64,000 bases of DNA from Scilla litardierei (lineage: Eukaryota > Streptophyta > Magnoliopsida > Asparagales > Asparagaceae), in the NCBI GenBank assembly GCA_030789695.1, contig CM061132.1, positions 28,181,858 to 28,245,857 on the forward strand, read 5' to 3'. Below, in pieces: positions 9,698 to 21,494 of the stretch. The position numbers and the translations under genes were made by a program. Position 1 is the first letter of the stretch. Each line of letters starts with the position of its first letter. The notes beneath the pieces are model-generated. The model made no database searches. It was not told the origin of the DNA and saw nothing but the letters and a program-made list of their open reading frames with translations.

Positions 9698-11857
9698 CTA
9701 GCATGTGCAAATAAAATGAAATTGAATAGCATGCAAGATAATTGAATAAAAATGAATCCTATATCTCGGATTCACCCATAATCCCCAATTCTCGACGTAA
9801 CTGCACAAAGGAGTCTTCCTTAGGGGTTTCGTGAAAATATCGGCGATTTGCTTCTGGGTTTCAACGTACACTAATATGATGTCCTTTTTAGCAACATGAT
9901 CATCTAAGAAATGGTGTCGGACATCTATGTGTTTCGAACGGGAATGGTGTACCGGGTTCTTAGAGAGACATATTGCACTTTGGTTGTCCACCATGATAGG
10001 GCAAGTATCACAGTTTATACCAAAGTCTTTAAGTGTGTGTCTCATCCAAAGAACTTGAGCACACGCGGCACCGGCGGCAATGTATTCCGCCTCGGTGGTT
10101 GAAAGTGATACGGAATTCTGCTTCTTGGAAAACCAAGAGACAAGAGAATTTCCTATAAAATGGCAAGTGCCACTAGTACTTTTCATGTCGGATTTGCATC
10201 CCGCATAATCTGCGTCACTATATGAGATTAACTCATACGTGCTAGATTTTGGATAAAGTAATCCAAAATCAAGTGTGTAACTTAAATAACGGAAAATATG
10301 TTTTACCGCTACTAAGTGAGATTCCTTAGGTTGAGACTGATAACGAGCACATACACATACGTCAAACATTATATCAGGCCTACTTGTGGTAAGATATAGT
10401 AAACTACCTATCATACCTCGATATAGACGAATGTCTACATCTTTACCGCCCGCATCTTTATCAAGATGTGTAGTCGTGCTCATTGGAGTCTTTTTACCGG
10501 AGGCATTCTCCATTCCAAATCGGTTAAGCAACTCCACCGTATACTTCGTTTGGTGGATGAAGATTGCATCGTCCATTTGGCGAATTTGGAGACCTAAGAA
10601 ATACTTGAGCTCACACATGTGGCTCATCTCAAATTGATCCTTCATCATATTAGAAAACTCTTCGCAAAGAGCAAAGTTAGTAGCACCGAAAATGATATCA
10701 TCAACATATATTTGAACTAAAATTATATCATTATTCGAATACTTAACAAATAATGTGGAATCAACTTCTCCTATTTTAAAACCCAATTCCAAAAGAAAAT
10801 TCTTTAGACGGTCATACCAAGCTCGAGGAGCTTGTATCAAACCGTAAAGTGCTTTCTTAAGTTTGAAAACATGATTTGGAAATTTTTCATTTATAAAACC
10901 CGGAGGTTGAGAAACATAAACTTCCTCAACAACATCTCCGTTTAAAAACGCACTTTTAACATCCATTTGAAATAATTTAAAATCCTTATGGCATGCAAAA
11001 GATAATAATAATCTAATTGATTCTAATCTAGCTACCGGAGCGAAGGATTCTTCGAAATCAATACCTTCCTCTTGACGATAGCCTTGAGCTACTAACCGAG
11101 CTTTGTTCCGGACGACGACTTGGTTTTCGTCGGTCTTGTTCTTGAAGATCCACTTTGTCCCTATGACGGTGTGGTTCTTCGATGGCAATGGAACAAGCTC
11201 CCAAACTTCATTCCTCTCGAATTGAATGAGTTCCTCTTCCATGGCAAGGATCCAAGCGCTATCTTCGCATGCTTCATTAACATTCTTTGGCTCTATCGAG
11301 GAGGCAAAGGCATAATGAGCGAAGTGGTTGACTTGAGATCTCGTCTTGACACTATCATGAATATTGCCAATGACTTGCTCATGAGGATGGTCACGAACGG
11401 TATGAAGCCGTTTGGGAATACCTTGATCACTAGGAACATTCTCAACAACTTCATTAGTTGGGTTAGTCTCAATAGAATCAATAGAATTATTAGAATTAGA
11501 ATTACCAATTGAATCACATAAGACATCCATAGAGTCATCATCATTAGTAATTCTAGTTGGAACAAATCCTTCATTAAATGAAACATGAAGCGATTCCTCG
11601 ATCGTTGAGGTTCGTTTGTTGTATATCCGGTAGGCTTTGCTACGTGAGGAATACCCAACAAAAATCCCCTCATCGGATCTTGGATCGAATTTGTCCAAAC
11701 TACCATACGTGTTCTTAATAAAACATTTTGAACCAAAAACACGAAAATGTTTAACTTGAGGTAACCTACCAAACAACAATTCATAACAAGTTTGTTTAGT
11801 GCCGGGCCTCAAAAGTATTCTATTAAACACATAGCAAGCGGTGTGTACCGCTTCCGC
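9698..11857 (-). CDS. Element A pol: integrase tail, reverse transcriptase, RNase H
   Basis: This part of pol copies the element RNA into DNA. The open frame (710 codons from the ATG at 11830) follows in phase after a TGA at 11858-11860. It begins with the integrase C-terminal region ([12 protein letters not shown]). Reverse transcriptase follows ([20 protein letters not shown], then [19 protein letters not shown]), with the catalytic YVDDIIFG. RNase H shows [17 protein letters not shown] and [20 protein letters not shown]. The C-terminus carries [10 protein letters not shown] and IADIFTKPL. All main motifs are present. Without reading through the upstream TGA this part would not be joined to integrase. 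Confidence 0.92.
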   Translation of the reverse strand, partial: AEAVHTACYVFNRILLRPGTKQTCYELLFGRLPQVKHFRVFGSKCFIKNTYGSLDKFDPRSDEGIFVGYSSRSKAYRIYNKRTSTIEESLHVSFNEGFVPTRITNDDDSMDVLCDSIGNSNSNNSIDSIETNPTNEVVENVPSDQGIPKRLHTVRDHPHEQVIGNIHDSVKTRSQVNHFAHYAFASSIEPKNVNEACEDSAWILAMEEELIQFERNEVWELVPLPSKNHTVIGTKWIFKNKTDENQVVVRNKARLVAQGYRQEEGIDFEESFAPVARLESIRLLLSFACHKDFKLFQMDVKSAFLNGDVVEEVYVSQPPGFINEKFPNHVFKLKKALYGLIQAPRAWYDRLKNFLLELGFKIGEVDSTLFVKYSNNDIILVQIYVDDIIFGATNFALCEEFSNMMKDQFEMSHMCELKYFLGLQIRQMDDAIFIHQTKYTVELLNRFGMENASGKKTPMSTTTHLDKDAGGKDVDIRLYRGMIGSLLYLTTSRPDIMFDVCVCARYQSQPKESHLVAVKHIFRYLSYTLDFGLLYPKSSTYELISYSDADYAGCKSDMKSTSGTCHFIGNSLVSWFSKKQNSVSLSTTEAEYIAAGAACAQVLWMRHTLKDFGINCDTCPIMVDNQSAICLSKNPVHHSRSKHIDVRHHFLDDHVAKKDIILVYVETQKQIADIFTKPLRKTPLCSYVENWGLWVNPRYRIHFYSIILHAIQFHFICTC

Positions 11858-12848
11858 TCAAAATTGATAGCCAAGTTGGCTATCATCAAGCATAGTGCGA
11901 GCACACTCCACTAGCGTCCTATTCTTTCTCTCAACAACACCATTTTGAGGAGGTGCGCGAGGGAATGAAAAGATGTGTGTAATACCAACTTCATCACAAA
12001 ATGTCTCAAAAGACTCATTCTCAAATTCTCCTCCATGATCACTACGAATAGTGACAATGGTGGTTCCTAAGAGATTTTGTACTGTCTTAACAAAGATTGT
12101 GAAGTTTTCAAAAGCTTCATTTTTATTACATAATGAAAATACCCAAGTAAACCTAGAAAAGTCATCAACGATGACAAGTCCATATCTAGCATTACCTAAT
12201 GAAGCAACTCTAGTTGGCCCAAATAAATCTAGATGTAATAGCTCTAGTGGCCGCTTAGAAGAAATGCTTTTCTTAGGTTTAAATGAAGATTTTGGAAGCT
12301 TGCCTCGTTGACACGAGTCACAAAAGCTTTTCTTTTGAAAGACAAGCTTAGGGAAGCCTCTAATAGAATTTAACTTGGAAAGCTTAAATAGTGTTCCAAA
12401 GTTCACATGACCAAAACGTCTATGCCATAAGTGTTGTTCACTTGTGTTGGCAATGAGACATTGTTCATGTGATCTTGGAAGATCTAGGATATATATATCC
12501 TTATGGCGTGTGCCGGAAAACAATAATTCATTATTATCTTTTCTTAAAATATGGCACATTCCTTTCGCAAAGCTAACTTTGTAACCTTTGTCACAAAGTT
12601 GGCTTATTGAAATAAGATTGTGGTTTAATCCTTTAACAAGGTAAACATCACTTATTAGGGGTTTAGAAGGATTACCCACTTACCAACACCTATGATGGTT
12701 CCGCTCTCGTTGCCTCCAAGGACTACCCGGTTTCCATTTGCAATGGGAACCACTCCGGAGAGCAATTGAGCGTCACCCGTCATGTGTTTTGAACACCCGC
12801 TATCGAGTATCCAATTCCCCTTGGAGCTAAATTTAACGTTGTTGCTCC
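11858..12848 (-). pseudogene. Element A pol: protease and integrase core (broken)
   Basis: The aspartic protease motif WILDSGCSKHMTG is at about 12775-12813 in one frame. A frameshift near 12680 leads into the integrase frame (12679-11858). That shows the GAG-pre-integrase zinc region (HLWHRRFGHVNF, then FCDSCQRGK) and the catalytic core D (LHLDLFGPT), D (IRSDHGGEFEN) and E (PPQNGVVERKNRT). The frame ends at a TGA where the family has a Trp-type codon. The break in phase plus the stop make this copy non-functional, although each domain is easy to recognise. Confidence 0.88.
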
Positions 12849-13045
12849 GTTTCTTTCTCTTGAGTACCTATAGATATGAAATATCGTATCATGGTACCCA
12901 AGGTCATTGGGTCCAAAAGATTAGACCTTTGGAAGCCAAGTCCAATTGGACTTAGACTTCCCCACATAATTACTACTATGCACAACATTCGAAAAATATG
13001 CATTCGTGTAAACTTGTTTTTATCCATGCTTGTGTCCTTTGGGCT

Positions 13046-15162
13046 CTAAATTGTGAATATTTTGGGAGCCCTCATTCTATTGGGTGCATGCATGCGTTGT
13101 TGATTTCTACGTGATGCATGTCGTGGATAGGAATAAGGAACATGATGAAATGGTGCATGTGGATAATTATTCATACGATGATGTGGGTGAACATATGCAT
13201 GTGGTGGAACATGTGCGTGAGGGTGTCTCACATTGTGTGCACGTGCCCGTGAACGTGTAGCATAGAAATCATCATATGTGTGAGCCGGTGGAGTAGGACG
13301 TGTGTTCCTACGCGGCATGGTATTGGTGTACATGTAGGCATGACCCTTCTTCGGAGGTCCATCCAAAGTGGGTTTCTTTCCGAAAGAGGGTGTGAACGAG
13401 GTGGAAGCACCATTGGTAGATGAACTACCAATAGAGTGTTTGCTACCACTCGTCGAAGCATCAGAAGTTGGCCTAACAAAGGTAGTGGCCGACTTGGATG
13501 AATTTCCTAACTTATACCCCAAGCCAATGTGGTGTTTGGCCGGAAGTAAGTCATTTAGGATATTATCCAAATGGCCCTTACCCTTATTGAATTCATTGAT
13601 TCGGCCTAATGTGCACTCATATTTCTCGTTAAGAGAACGCATAGAAGCATCCAAAGTGGATACTTGCGATGTGAGCACATAAACACGAGATTTGAGTTTT
13701 TCATTCTCAACACTCAAAGTCGAGTTTTGAGAAATCAAATCAGCTATCTTGTGTTCCTCCGAATCTTCAATGCTAACATGTTCAAGTTGAGACTTGAGAT
13801 TTACAATCTCATTTCTTAACTCTTCAACAACGGTGTCGTTGTTGGTGATGATAGTTTTAGGCGAGGTTTGGATGCTAGCTAAATCATCTTTTACCTTAGT
13901 ATATCTATTTAATAATTTAGAGTATTTAGACCATAGTTGCTCATTAGCATTTCTAAGGTCATCCATGGTTACCTCATCGCCTTCGTTGTCGCTATCATCG
14001 TAGGAGGAAGATCCTTGATTATGATCCTCTCTCGCCATGAAGCACATGTGTGCTTGCTCCACTTGCTCATCGTCTGACTCTCCGCTTGAGGAATCCTCGG
14101 AGTCGGTGAATGTCCCGACGAGTCCTTTCTTGTACCCTTTCTTGTACTTCTTGGACTTGTCGAACTTCGGCGCCTTCCACTTCTCCTTTTGCTTGTTTAG
14201 AGGACACTCCGCTTTCATGTGTCCTGGCTTGTTGCATTTGAAACACAAAGGAGAGGAGGCGATAGAAGAACCAAATTTAGCTTTGTTCTTATAGTTACCT
14301 TTCCGAAAGAACCGGTTGAACTTATTTGCCATGAGTGCCATGGACTCCAAGTCCAACTCGTCTTCCGAGTTTTCATCATCGGTTGATGTGGAAGTTGATG
14401 GAGCGGCCTTGAAAGCAATAGCCTTCTTCTTTGGCTCATCTTGCTTTAGGTAGGACTTCATCTTGTCCTGCAACTTCAACTTGCTATCTTTGCGTACCTC
14501 GTATGACATTAAGGTACCCATTAGTTGAACAACGGTATAAGTTTTCATATCATTACCTTCCTCGATGGCGAAGGTCTGTTTCTCCCAACAAGAAGGAAAT
14601 CCATCGATAATCTTCGAGACTTTCTCCTTTTGGGTGTAGGTTTTATCGAGAGCCTCCAACTCGTTTGTGATGTCGACGAAGCGAGCATAATACTCCTTCA
14701 TCTTCTCACCCTGTAGCATATGAAATAAATCGTAATCTCTATTAACTACTACGAGTTTAGAGTCTCTTACCCTAATTGTCCCTTCATGCAAAATGAGGAG
14801 GGAGTTCCATATTTGATATGCACTCTTACATGTGCATATCTTATTGAAGTCCTCGGGCTCCAAAGCGCATTGCAATGCGTTCATTGCCTTGGCATTGCTT
14901 ACCTCCGCGACGATCTCCGCGGGAGTCCACTTCTCGAAATCTTCTTCGGCGGGCTCGACGTATTCCTTCATCGTGGCCCTCCATAGTGAAGCACTCCGGA
15001 GGAAAGTTTCATCCGGCATTTCCAGTACCTGTAGTTGGTACCGTTGAAGAATGGAGGCCTCGTTGAGGAATGTCCTTCCATCACCGAAGATGCTCCTTCT
15101 CGGTTCCTGAAAGTGTTGTAGTCAAAAGGTGGACGAACGCTTTTGTTGTCGTTGGCAGACAT
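13046..15162 (-). pseudogene. Element A gag (one frameshift)
   Basis: Translation should start at 15162 (MSANDNKSVRPPFDYNTF), with the gag entry motif RPPFFNGTNYRYWKCRM. A frameshift near 15000-15015, in a short A run, moves the reading into a 657-codon frame (15019-13046). This carries the gag core (FNKICTCKSAYQIWNSLLIL), a zinc knuckle (CFKCNKPGHMKAEC, about 14250-14210), an acidic Ser-rich stretch, a coiled coil (about 14000-13640) and a His/Arg/Pro-rich C-terminus. It ends in TAG at 13046-13048. The 5' leader between primer site and ATG is only about 13 bp. Confidence 0.87.
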
Positions 15163-15175
15163 AGCTATAGACTTG

Positions 15176-15187
15176 GCTCTGATACCA
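15176..15187 (-). other. Element A primer binding site (Met-tRNA type)
   Basis: The minus strand reads TGGTATCAGAGC two bases inside the 5' LTR end at 15190. This is the usual copia primer site. Confidence 0.93.
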
Positions 15188-15921
15188 AATGTAATGCACT
15201 GCTAAGCTACTGCACAAGTACTAGAGGGGGGTGAATAGTACTTTAAAATAATTAAGAGGCTAATTCCTAATTACCTTGCAAACTCGACCAATTAATGCGG
15301 AAATGCGGAATAGTAAATAATCGACAACAAATAAACAAGCGCAAACAAACGATATTACTGGGTTCGGATCCACCCAAGTCTCACCGACTTGTTCCCGGTG
15401 ATCCTACGTCCCAAACACCCGGATCCCCTCCGGATACTCGAGTTAGAAACCCTAACTCAAGATTCCCACTATGAAATACTTGTGAAAAACCTTCACAAGT
15501 CAAATCATACACAAAAGAACTTGTGACTCCCACAACCCGGGATCACAATCACACTCTCACAACCGAGAGTGAAACTTACAATATCAAAGTAAATGAAATA
15601 AAGATTCTTACCGACAAAATCCTATGCCTTGAGTAAAACTTACGATTTAGGGCAAAACGGATTTTCGGGAAGATGAAGAGGCACCAAACCCTAGCTCCAA
15701 GATGTAGATCAGCGATGGAGAGCTATGAGGTAGTTGGTGACCTAGGATCAAGCACTTGGCTTAGAAGGCTCACAATCAATGAATCTCTCTTTTGAAATAA
15801 GAGTGAGAAGAGATTCAAGATTGGAAATAAATGAGCTTTGAATGAGTTGGAATTGATTTCTCTTTGATCTCTAAACTTGTCTTAATATGAGCCTTGAGTG
15901 CAATGAATGCAGCTCATCAAG

Positions 15922-15929
15922 TATATATA
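15922..15929 (-). promoter_or_regulatory. TATA box of the element A 5' LTR
   Basis: TATATATA lies downstream (minus sense) of the palindrome array and upstream of the R/U5 part. It is the probable start-site selector for the genomic RNA. Confidence 0.65.
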
Positions 15930-15992
15930 GGTTAGAGGAGAGAGAGAGAAAAACGTTTCAATTAAAGCTCTAACGGCTCTATTCTGAACCAA

Positions 15993-16512
15993 ACTAGTCG
16001 GTCAAAGAACAACCACCGACCGACTAGTTCATCAACTAGTCGGTCGGCCAATTAACATGAACCGACTAACTGGTGAACAGAGAATAGATCAAGTTCAGAC
16101 TGACTAGAACTAGTCGGTCAAAGAAGAGTTGCTGACCGACTAGTTTCACAACTAGTCGGTCGGTGACTCAACTGAGACCGACTAAGAGATAAAACAATAG
16201 TCTGAACACAAAGTTGATTTAGTCGGTCCAAGAACAAAAGTTGACCGACTAGTTCATCAACTAGTCGGTCGCCAAATGAACATAGACCGACTAACGAGAA
16301 ACAGTAGCTCAGGTGAAAATTGGCATGTACAGTAGAAGCTCAACTAGTCGGTCTCAGAAGCATCACTGACCGACTAGTTCACAAACTAGTCGATCGGTGA
16401 GTCAACGTAGACCGACTAACTGTAAACAGTAAAGAGCTAAGAATTGACTGACTGAAACTAGTCGGTCCAAGAAGGATTGCCGACCGACTAGATCACCATC
16501 TAGTCGGTTGGT
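15993..16512 (-). repeat. Palindrome array in the element A 5' LTR
   Basis: This has the same five palindromes as 5430-5950. One base pair is broken here (GTCGATCGG near 16389) relative to the other copy, and some half-sites differ by single transitions. Confidence 0.88.
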
Positions 16513-16942
16513 TCTTCTTCTTGAACCAACTAACATGCACAAGAAGTCGCGAATCGAAGCGCGATGCTTCGGGAAAGTTAGTATGGACTTCTTACAAGTT
16601 CCTAGAGCTAGGATATGAGCGTTATGAAGATTTAAACCGTAAGACCTACTCAAGACTTAACATTCTACGAAAGAAGCTTAAAAGACTATAAATAAAACTT
16701 GACGATACCGTCTTCAAAAGCTTCAATCGAATCTTCATGACTTCTAAAATGGTCCATAAGCTTCAACGAAGCTTTAGGCATACGATCACGTACTTTGAGA
16801 AGTCTCGAGACGTCGCTTTGGATGTTCATATGAATTTGGCGACGATCTCCATAACTGCGCTCACAAATTGTTAGTTCATAATATATTTATGTTTGTTCAT
16901 CATCCAAAACCAAATCCGGGGAGTCCAATATCCAACAAAAAG

Positions 16943-17860
16943 CTTTGCCGCTAACGTGTGGATATGGATAGCGAGGATGAGACTGAGGAGACAGCCCACA
17001 CCTCCCTTTGCTTAATGGGAAAAACTTGATGAGGTAACAAAAGCTTAACGTATAGGTACTATTAATGAAATGCAAGATGAAATTGACAACCTAGGATCTA
17101 CTATAGAGAAACATGAATCCATATTAGAAGAGTATAGAAATGCCAACGATGAATTACAACAAGACACTTACAACATGTCAGTAGAAATTAAGGAACTAAA
17201 AGGAAAAATTGTTGCATGTGATTCTACCATTAATTTGTTGGAAAAAGAGAAATCTAGGTTGCATAAAAAAGCTAAATGTCTTATTTGTCCTACCTTGTTA
17301 ACAGAGATTAGCATGCATAAATAAAAATTGATTGAGCTTGAAACTGAAAATAAAGTGCTTATTGAAAGATGTGCATGCTAAATAACGAGCTTGAGGAAAA
17401 AATGATTGATTTTGTAAAGAAAGCTGAAATTGTAAAAAAGAATGAAGAGGACAATAAGACAGCTTTCATTAATAAATGCACTTTACTTGTGAACGAAAAT
17501 GCTCATTTGAAATCTAAAGTCACGAGCCAAGAATTGTCCATAAAGAAATTCACTATTGGAAAACAATCATTGGATATTATTCTTGGAAATCAATTATATG
17601 GCAATAATAGGCGAGGAATAGGATATGGTTTTAAAAATGTTGAAAAGACAAAATATAGAAAAGTTCACATTGAAACAACAAAAGTTGAAAATATTCATGT
17701 AAAGTACTTTACATGTGGTTGCATTGGTCATACCTCTTATTATTGTAAGTATATGAACAAGAACATTAAGTTCAAGCAAATATGGGTTCCTAAAAATTCG
17801 ATGACTAAAGTGAGTGGACCTTGTTGGATTCCAATGTCGCACATAACATATTCTGCGTAG
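16943..17860 (+). pseudogene. Element B gag, C-terminal part (broken)
   Basis: Gag resumes after element A. Open stretches at 17070-17324 and 17369-17860 encode a long coiled coil (MQDEIDNLGSTIEKHESILE; LNNELEEKMIDFVKKAEIVK) and then a second zinc-knuckle-like motif, CGCIGHTSYYC, at about 17713-17745. The motif FKQIWVPKNS follows, usual just before protease in Sireviruses. Stops separate the stretches. Protease and the rest of pol do not follow. Confidence 0.8.
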
Positions 17861-20800
17861 GTAAGATGGAGGTGGCAAGGAATTATGAATTGGACGTCAC
17901 ATCTTTTAGTTCCTTAGCCAAACGACGACGCGAATGTATGGTTTCTTCTTTCAACTTAATGAATACCTTCATAGCATTTTTGATATGCTTTGATTTTTTT
18001 CTTGTGTGCTTGATTTGTTTTTATTTGTGTGCTAGTTTGTTTGCTTGCTAGCTTAGTTCTTTATAAACAAAAAAAAATAAAAAAGACAAATAGCAAAAAA
18101 AAGAGCTTAATGTCTATCTTTCTTTTGAATCATGTAAGTGGCATTAATGAATGATAATCATATCCATGTAGAAATTGATGTATTATTGTTATGGCTACAT
18201 GGACATGTTTGATTTTCTAAATAGGCATGACATGTTCAATGATTTGAATAATATGATTTCTACACCTATGCTTTCACTTCCACGAGCATTAAATTTTGTT
18301 GTACATTTGGAGACATCTTTTATGAAATATTGGAAAGTGAATGTAAGATGAAAAATAACTGAAAATCTAAGGGATACGAGGTGTCTTTCTATGGATAAAA
18401 ATTGAGCACAAAAGAATGAATATGAAACAAAAAATTGAAAAGGAATGAAAATAGCTCCGTATGAAAAATGGATACAATCCTTGGCAATGACACTACCCAC
18501 GAGTATCCAACATATGCTTAATGGGTAATCATTAGCGTTGGTATTATACTCGTCAAGTAATGCTACCCCCACATCTAAGAGTCCTTATAGGCTGTGTTTT
18601 TAGGTATGGTATCTTGAACTCATTTTTAATGAGATGTGGAAAATCAATCCTAGATGATTTCATATTTAATGGAAAATGTGGATTGGTTTTGGTTGAATTT
18701 CTTAAAAGTTCTCCTCATGTGTGACTGACTCAAAATGTGTGAGCGTTACTCCCAAGTGCAGGAGATCGAACAAGTAATAATCCTGGTGAGTCCAGGTATC
18801 GTATCCATGAGACAACTGACATGCAAAACCACGAACTTCAGTTTGTAAAGAGTAATAATACGGTAATAACCAACCACCTATCAAGTATAAAGATATGGTA
18901 TCAAGAGTTTTAAAGAATAAAAGAAAATCCTACGATAACTACGGGGAAGGCAATTTTGGGGTATCAATATGAAGAGTATGTGTTGGTTGTGATTTCGTTA
19001 GGATCTATGCAATCAATGATTATCAATACTTTTTCTATAACTCAACATTTCGTCTGGTTAGGGCACGAGAACGTCGGAAAATATAACGATAAACGAACAT
19101 CGAAAAGTGCCTTAAATATCGAATAAAATACTAGTTTCATGATGAAAATAAGCTTATGTGTCCGCAAGGGTCACGCCACGAATAAGTCCGCGGAGATCAT
19201 ATTCGATCCAAGTACACCAACAATGAATATACTTGAACAATACGTGTAGAAACTAGCAAAATATGCGATTATACAATGCAAATAGAGCGAAAAGATATTA
19301 AAATCAGAGATTTTAGAGATCTAACTACATCACAACCAGCACATGAGGGTATTATCCATACATGGAGAGAAGAGAATCAATATTCATGGCCAAATACATC
19401 ATCAATACATCAAAATACAAGCTAAATACGCCAAATACAAGGGTAAAGTTTAGAATTTTATCACCAAATCTCTACAATTGAACCCCAAACTCATTCAGAT
19501 GATAGAACTAGCCTCTGTCTCCAGAGCCTCCAAATTTCATGGCGAAATACGGCTCTTACAGCCCCCAATACGCCAGAATACGGAGCAAAACCCTAAAAAC
19601 GCTTATATAATAGACATTGCAGGTTTAAGTTGTTAACGGGTTCCAAAATCGCACCCAATTCACTTCAAACCCACACCCGCAAGCCGCATGAAATTAGAGT
19701 CGCTCATCTGAGCGGGATCTTCCGAGGAGCTGACGCGTGGCAGGCGTTAGCGGATCCCCTGAGTCGCACCCGCTGAATCCGAATCCACCTCGGGCTCGAT
19801 CTGGAGAGTTGGATTGGAATCAGACGGTTTGCAAGCGGCCACATCGACTCGTCTGCGATTTGAATTCGTAATTCAGATTGGCTGTTGGATTCGGCGGTAA
19901 ACACCTAGGATCACGCCACGTCATCTCAAGATCGTGCGGTCCGATCCGCTGAGTAGAGCTAACGTCGTCCATTATATCACGATCGAAGGGTCCACGTCGC
20001 CCTCCATTTCCCTCAGTTCGAATCCGAAGCAGGCGCTCCGCGACCGTTGGATTTTAGACGAGCGGACAAGATGTTGCCGCGTCGCCCGAGTATCTTCACC
20101 GTTCGATTCGAGCGGGAGTCGACGGGATTCTGCCACGTGTCCCGCCTTTTGGCTGATACGTGTACGCGACCGCGTATTTTCATATTTTAAACGTATTTCT
20201 TCCGTATTTCTCCAATTAAATGGTATTCTACATTCAAAAATACACAGTAATTAGCACAGATCTCCGAAAAATACAAATAAATAGTCGTTGGAATCGTGAG
20301 ATCGAGATCTAGCCATGAAAAATATAAAAAATGTAGAAATACTCAGTTTATTGCAGTTTTGTGCTTAAATCAAGTGATTTCTCTAATAAATGACGATATA
20401 CAAAATATGAACGTATTAGAGACAAATTAAGCATCATATAAGCACAAAATATGGCTAAATACGGGGTTAATTATGTAATATTCACCTCGAATCAATGTGC
20501 TTCAATGTAATCATCACACTTACACGATGGTGTAGAAGTCGTCGTTATAATTTTCATTGAATTTGACGTGATTATTCTACGAATGTCTACATGCAAGTGT
20601 TTGTTGAAATTTATAATACTCACTTTTTGCATGTGGTATAAATTTGACTTCATATATACACTTTTGATGATAACAAAAGGGGGAGAAAATATTGAGAAGA
20701 TTTGTGCATTAATGCTTATGGATATATGGATACATGCTTATATGTGCATATATGAATATTGGTTTAAGGGGGAGCATTGATGAACGATGAATGAATGCGT

Positions 20801-21044
20801 GTGATTAATGAATATGTGAATATATGTTCAAGGGGAAGCATTAATAAAGGAGGAGTATGCATACATGTTTGAATGATTGAACATCATTGTAGCATGCTTG
20901 CATGTTTGAACATCATTGTCATACTTGTTGCATATTACATACATCCTCCATCACCACACTTCACACACACATGTCACGATGATATTATTTGAATCGTTAT
21001 TGCTCAAATCTTATATTGGTTTGTCATCATCAAAAGGGGGAGAT
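17861..21044 (+). other. Element B 3' internal region, pol lost
   Basis: I see no pol motif. The T-rich part at 17940-18060 and A-rich part at 18067-18105 have no coding sign. Purine tracts AAAAGGGGGAGA (20675-20686), AAGGGGGAGC (20765-20774), AAGGGGAAGC (20830-20839) and AAAAGGGGGAGA (21032-21043) repeat as in element A. The last touches the 3' LTR and is the plus-strand primer. An unclassified insertion occupies about 18736-20444. Confidence 0.6.
18736..20444. mobile_element. Unclassified insertion, possibly a solo LTR
   Basis: The sequence changes character here: GTGAGCGTTACTCCCAAGTG at the start, a GC-rich middle at about 19690-20170, and AT-rich ends. The start resembles a repeat common near plant retroelements (CAAGTGCAGG-GATC, then AAGTAATAAT, then GGTATCG), but I cannot name its class. 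A TG...CA outline with duplicated CAAAA (18731-18735, 20445-20449) fits a 1.7-kb LTR-like insertion. Similar wording continues past 20449 (TATGGCTAAATACGG), so the right boundary may be wrong. No coding region seen. Confidence 0.35.
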
Positions 21045-21494
21045 TGTTGGATACAACGTGTTGTTGGATACAACGATCGATGACTTCGTGTTTGATGACA
21101 ACAAACGTGTGTGAACGATTTGATGTGTGTGCTAAGTGTTTTTCAGGAGTGGCAAGCTCGTAGATACGCAAAGGATTACTTAGTCAAATTGATGGAGAAA
21201 TGTGCAAATAAGACTAAATCAAGGAGATGGAGAAATTGCAATTGAATTGCAATTTGGACTTGGTCAAAGATGGAGAGATATGGAGAGATCTCATGCAAAT
21301 CAAAAGTGGTTGAATCAAATCATTCCAACACAAATGAAGACTTGGTCAAAGATGGAGAGATATGGAGAATCTCATGCAAATCAATATAAGAGATTAAATG
21401 AAATCCTAAATGAAATCCTATTCAATCATATAGCCATCCAAATTCAAACTCCAAATCCTAGTGTGACTAGAAGAGATCTTTCATGGTGATTCAT

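Larger units (their letters stand above)
4627..16937 (-). mobile_element. Element A: full-length 12.3-kb Sirevirus (Ty1/copia)
   Basis: The element reads on the minus strand. The order is 5' LTR (16937-15190), Met primer site, gag, protease, integrase, reverse transcriptase/RNase H, a second palindrome module, a third ORF, a noncoding stretch with repeated polypurine tracts, and 3' LTR (6374-4627). The 5-bp duplication AAAAG flanks it (4622-4626 and 16938-16942). The two LTRs are both 1748 bp and differ at about 19 positions by eye (about 1.1%), so the insertion is fairly recent. Gag-RT order, large size, extra 3' ORF and multiple polypurine tracts are known Sirevirus traits. Coding is damaged by frameshifts in gag and before integrase, and by one stop codon in pol. 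Confidence 0.95.
15190..16937 (-). repeat. Element A 5' LTR
   Basis: It is 1748 bp, TG...CA, with the TSD copy AAAAG at 16938-16942. It contains the palindrome array (about 15993-16512) upstream of the TATA box at 15922-15929. It differs from the 3' LTR at about 19 positions. Confidence 0.94.

Noticed and set aside
15176..15187. tRNA gene fragments at the TGGTATCAGAGC sites
   Set aside because: These are 12-nt primer binding sites next to LTRs; no tRNA cloverleaf surrounds them.
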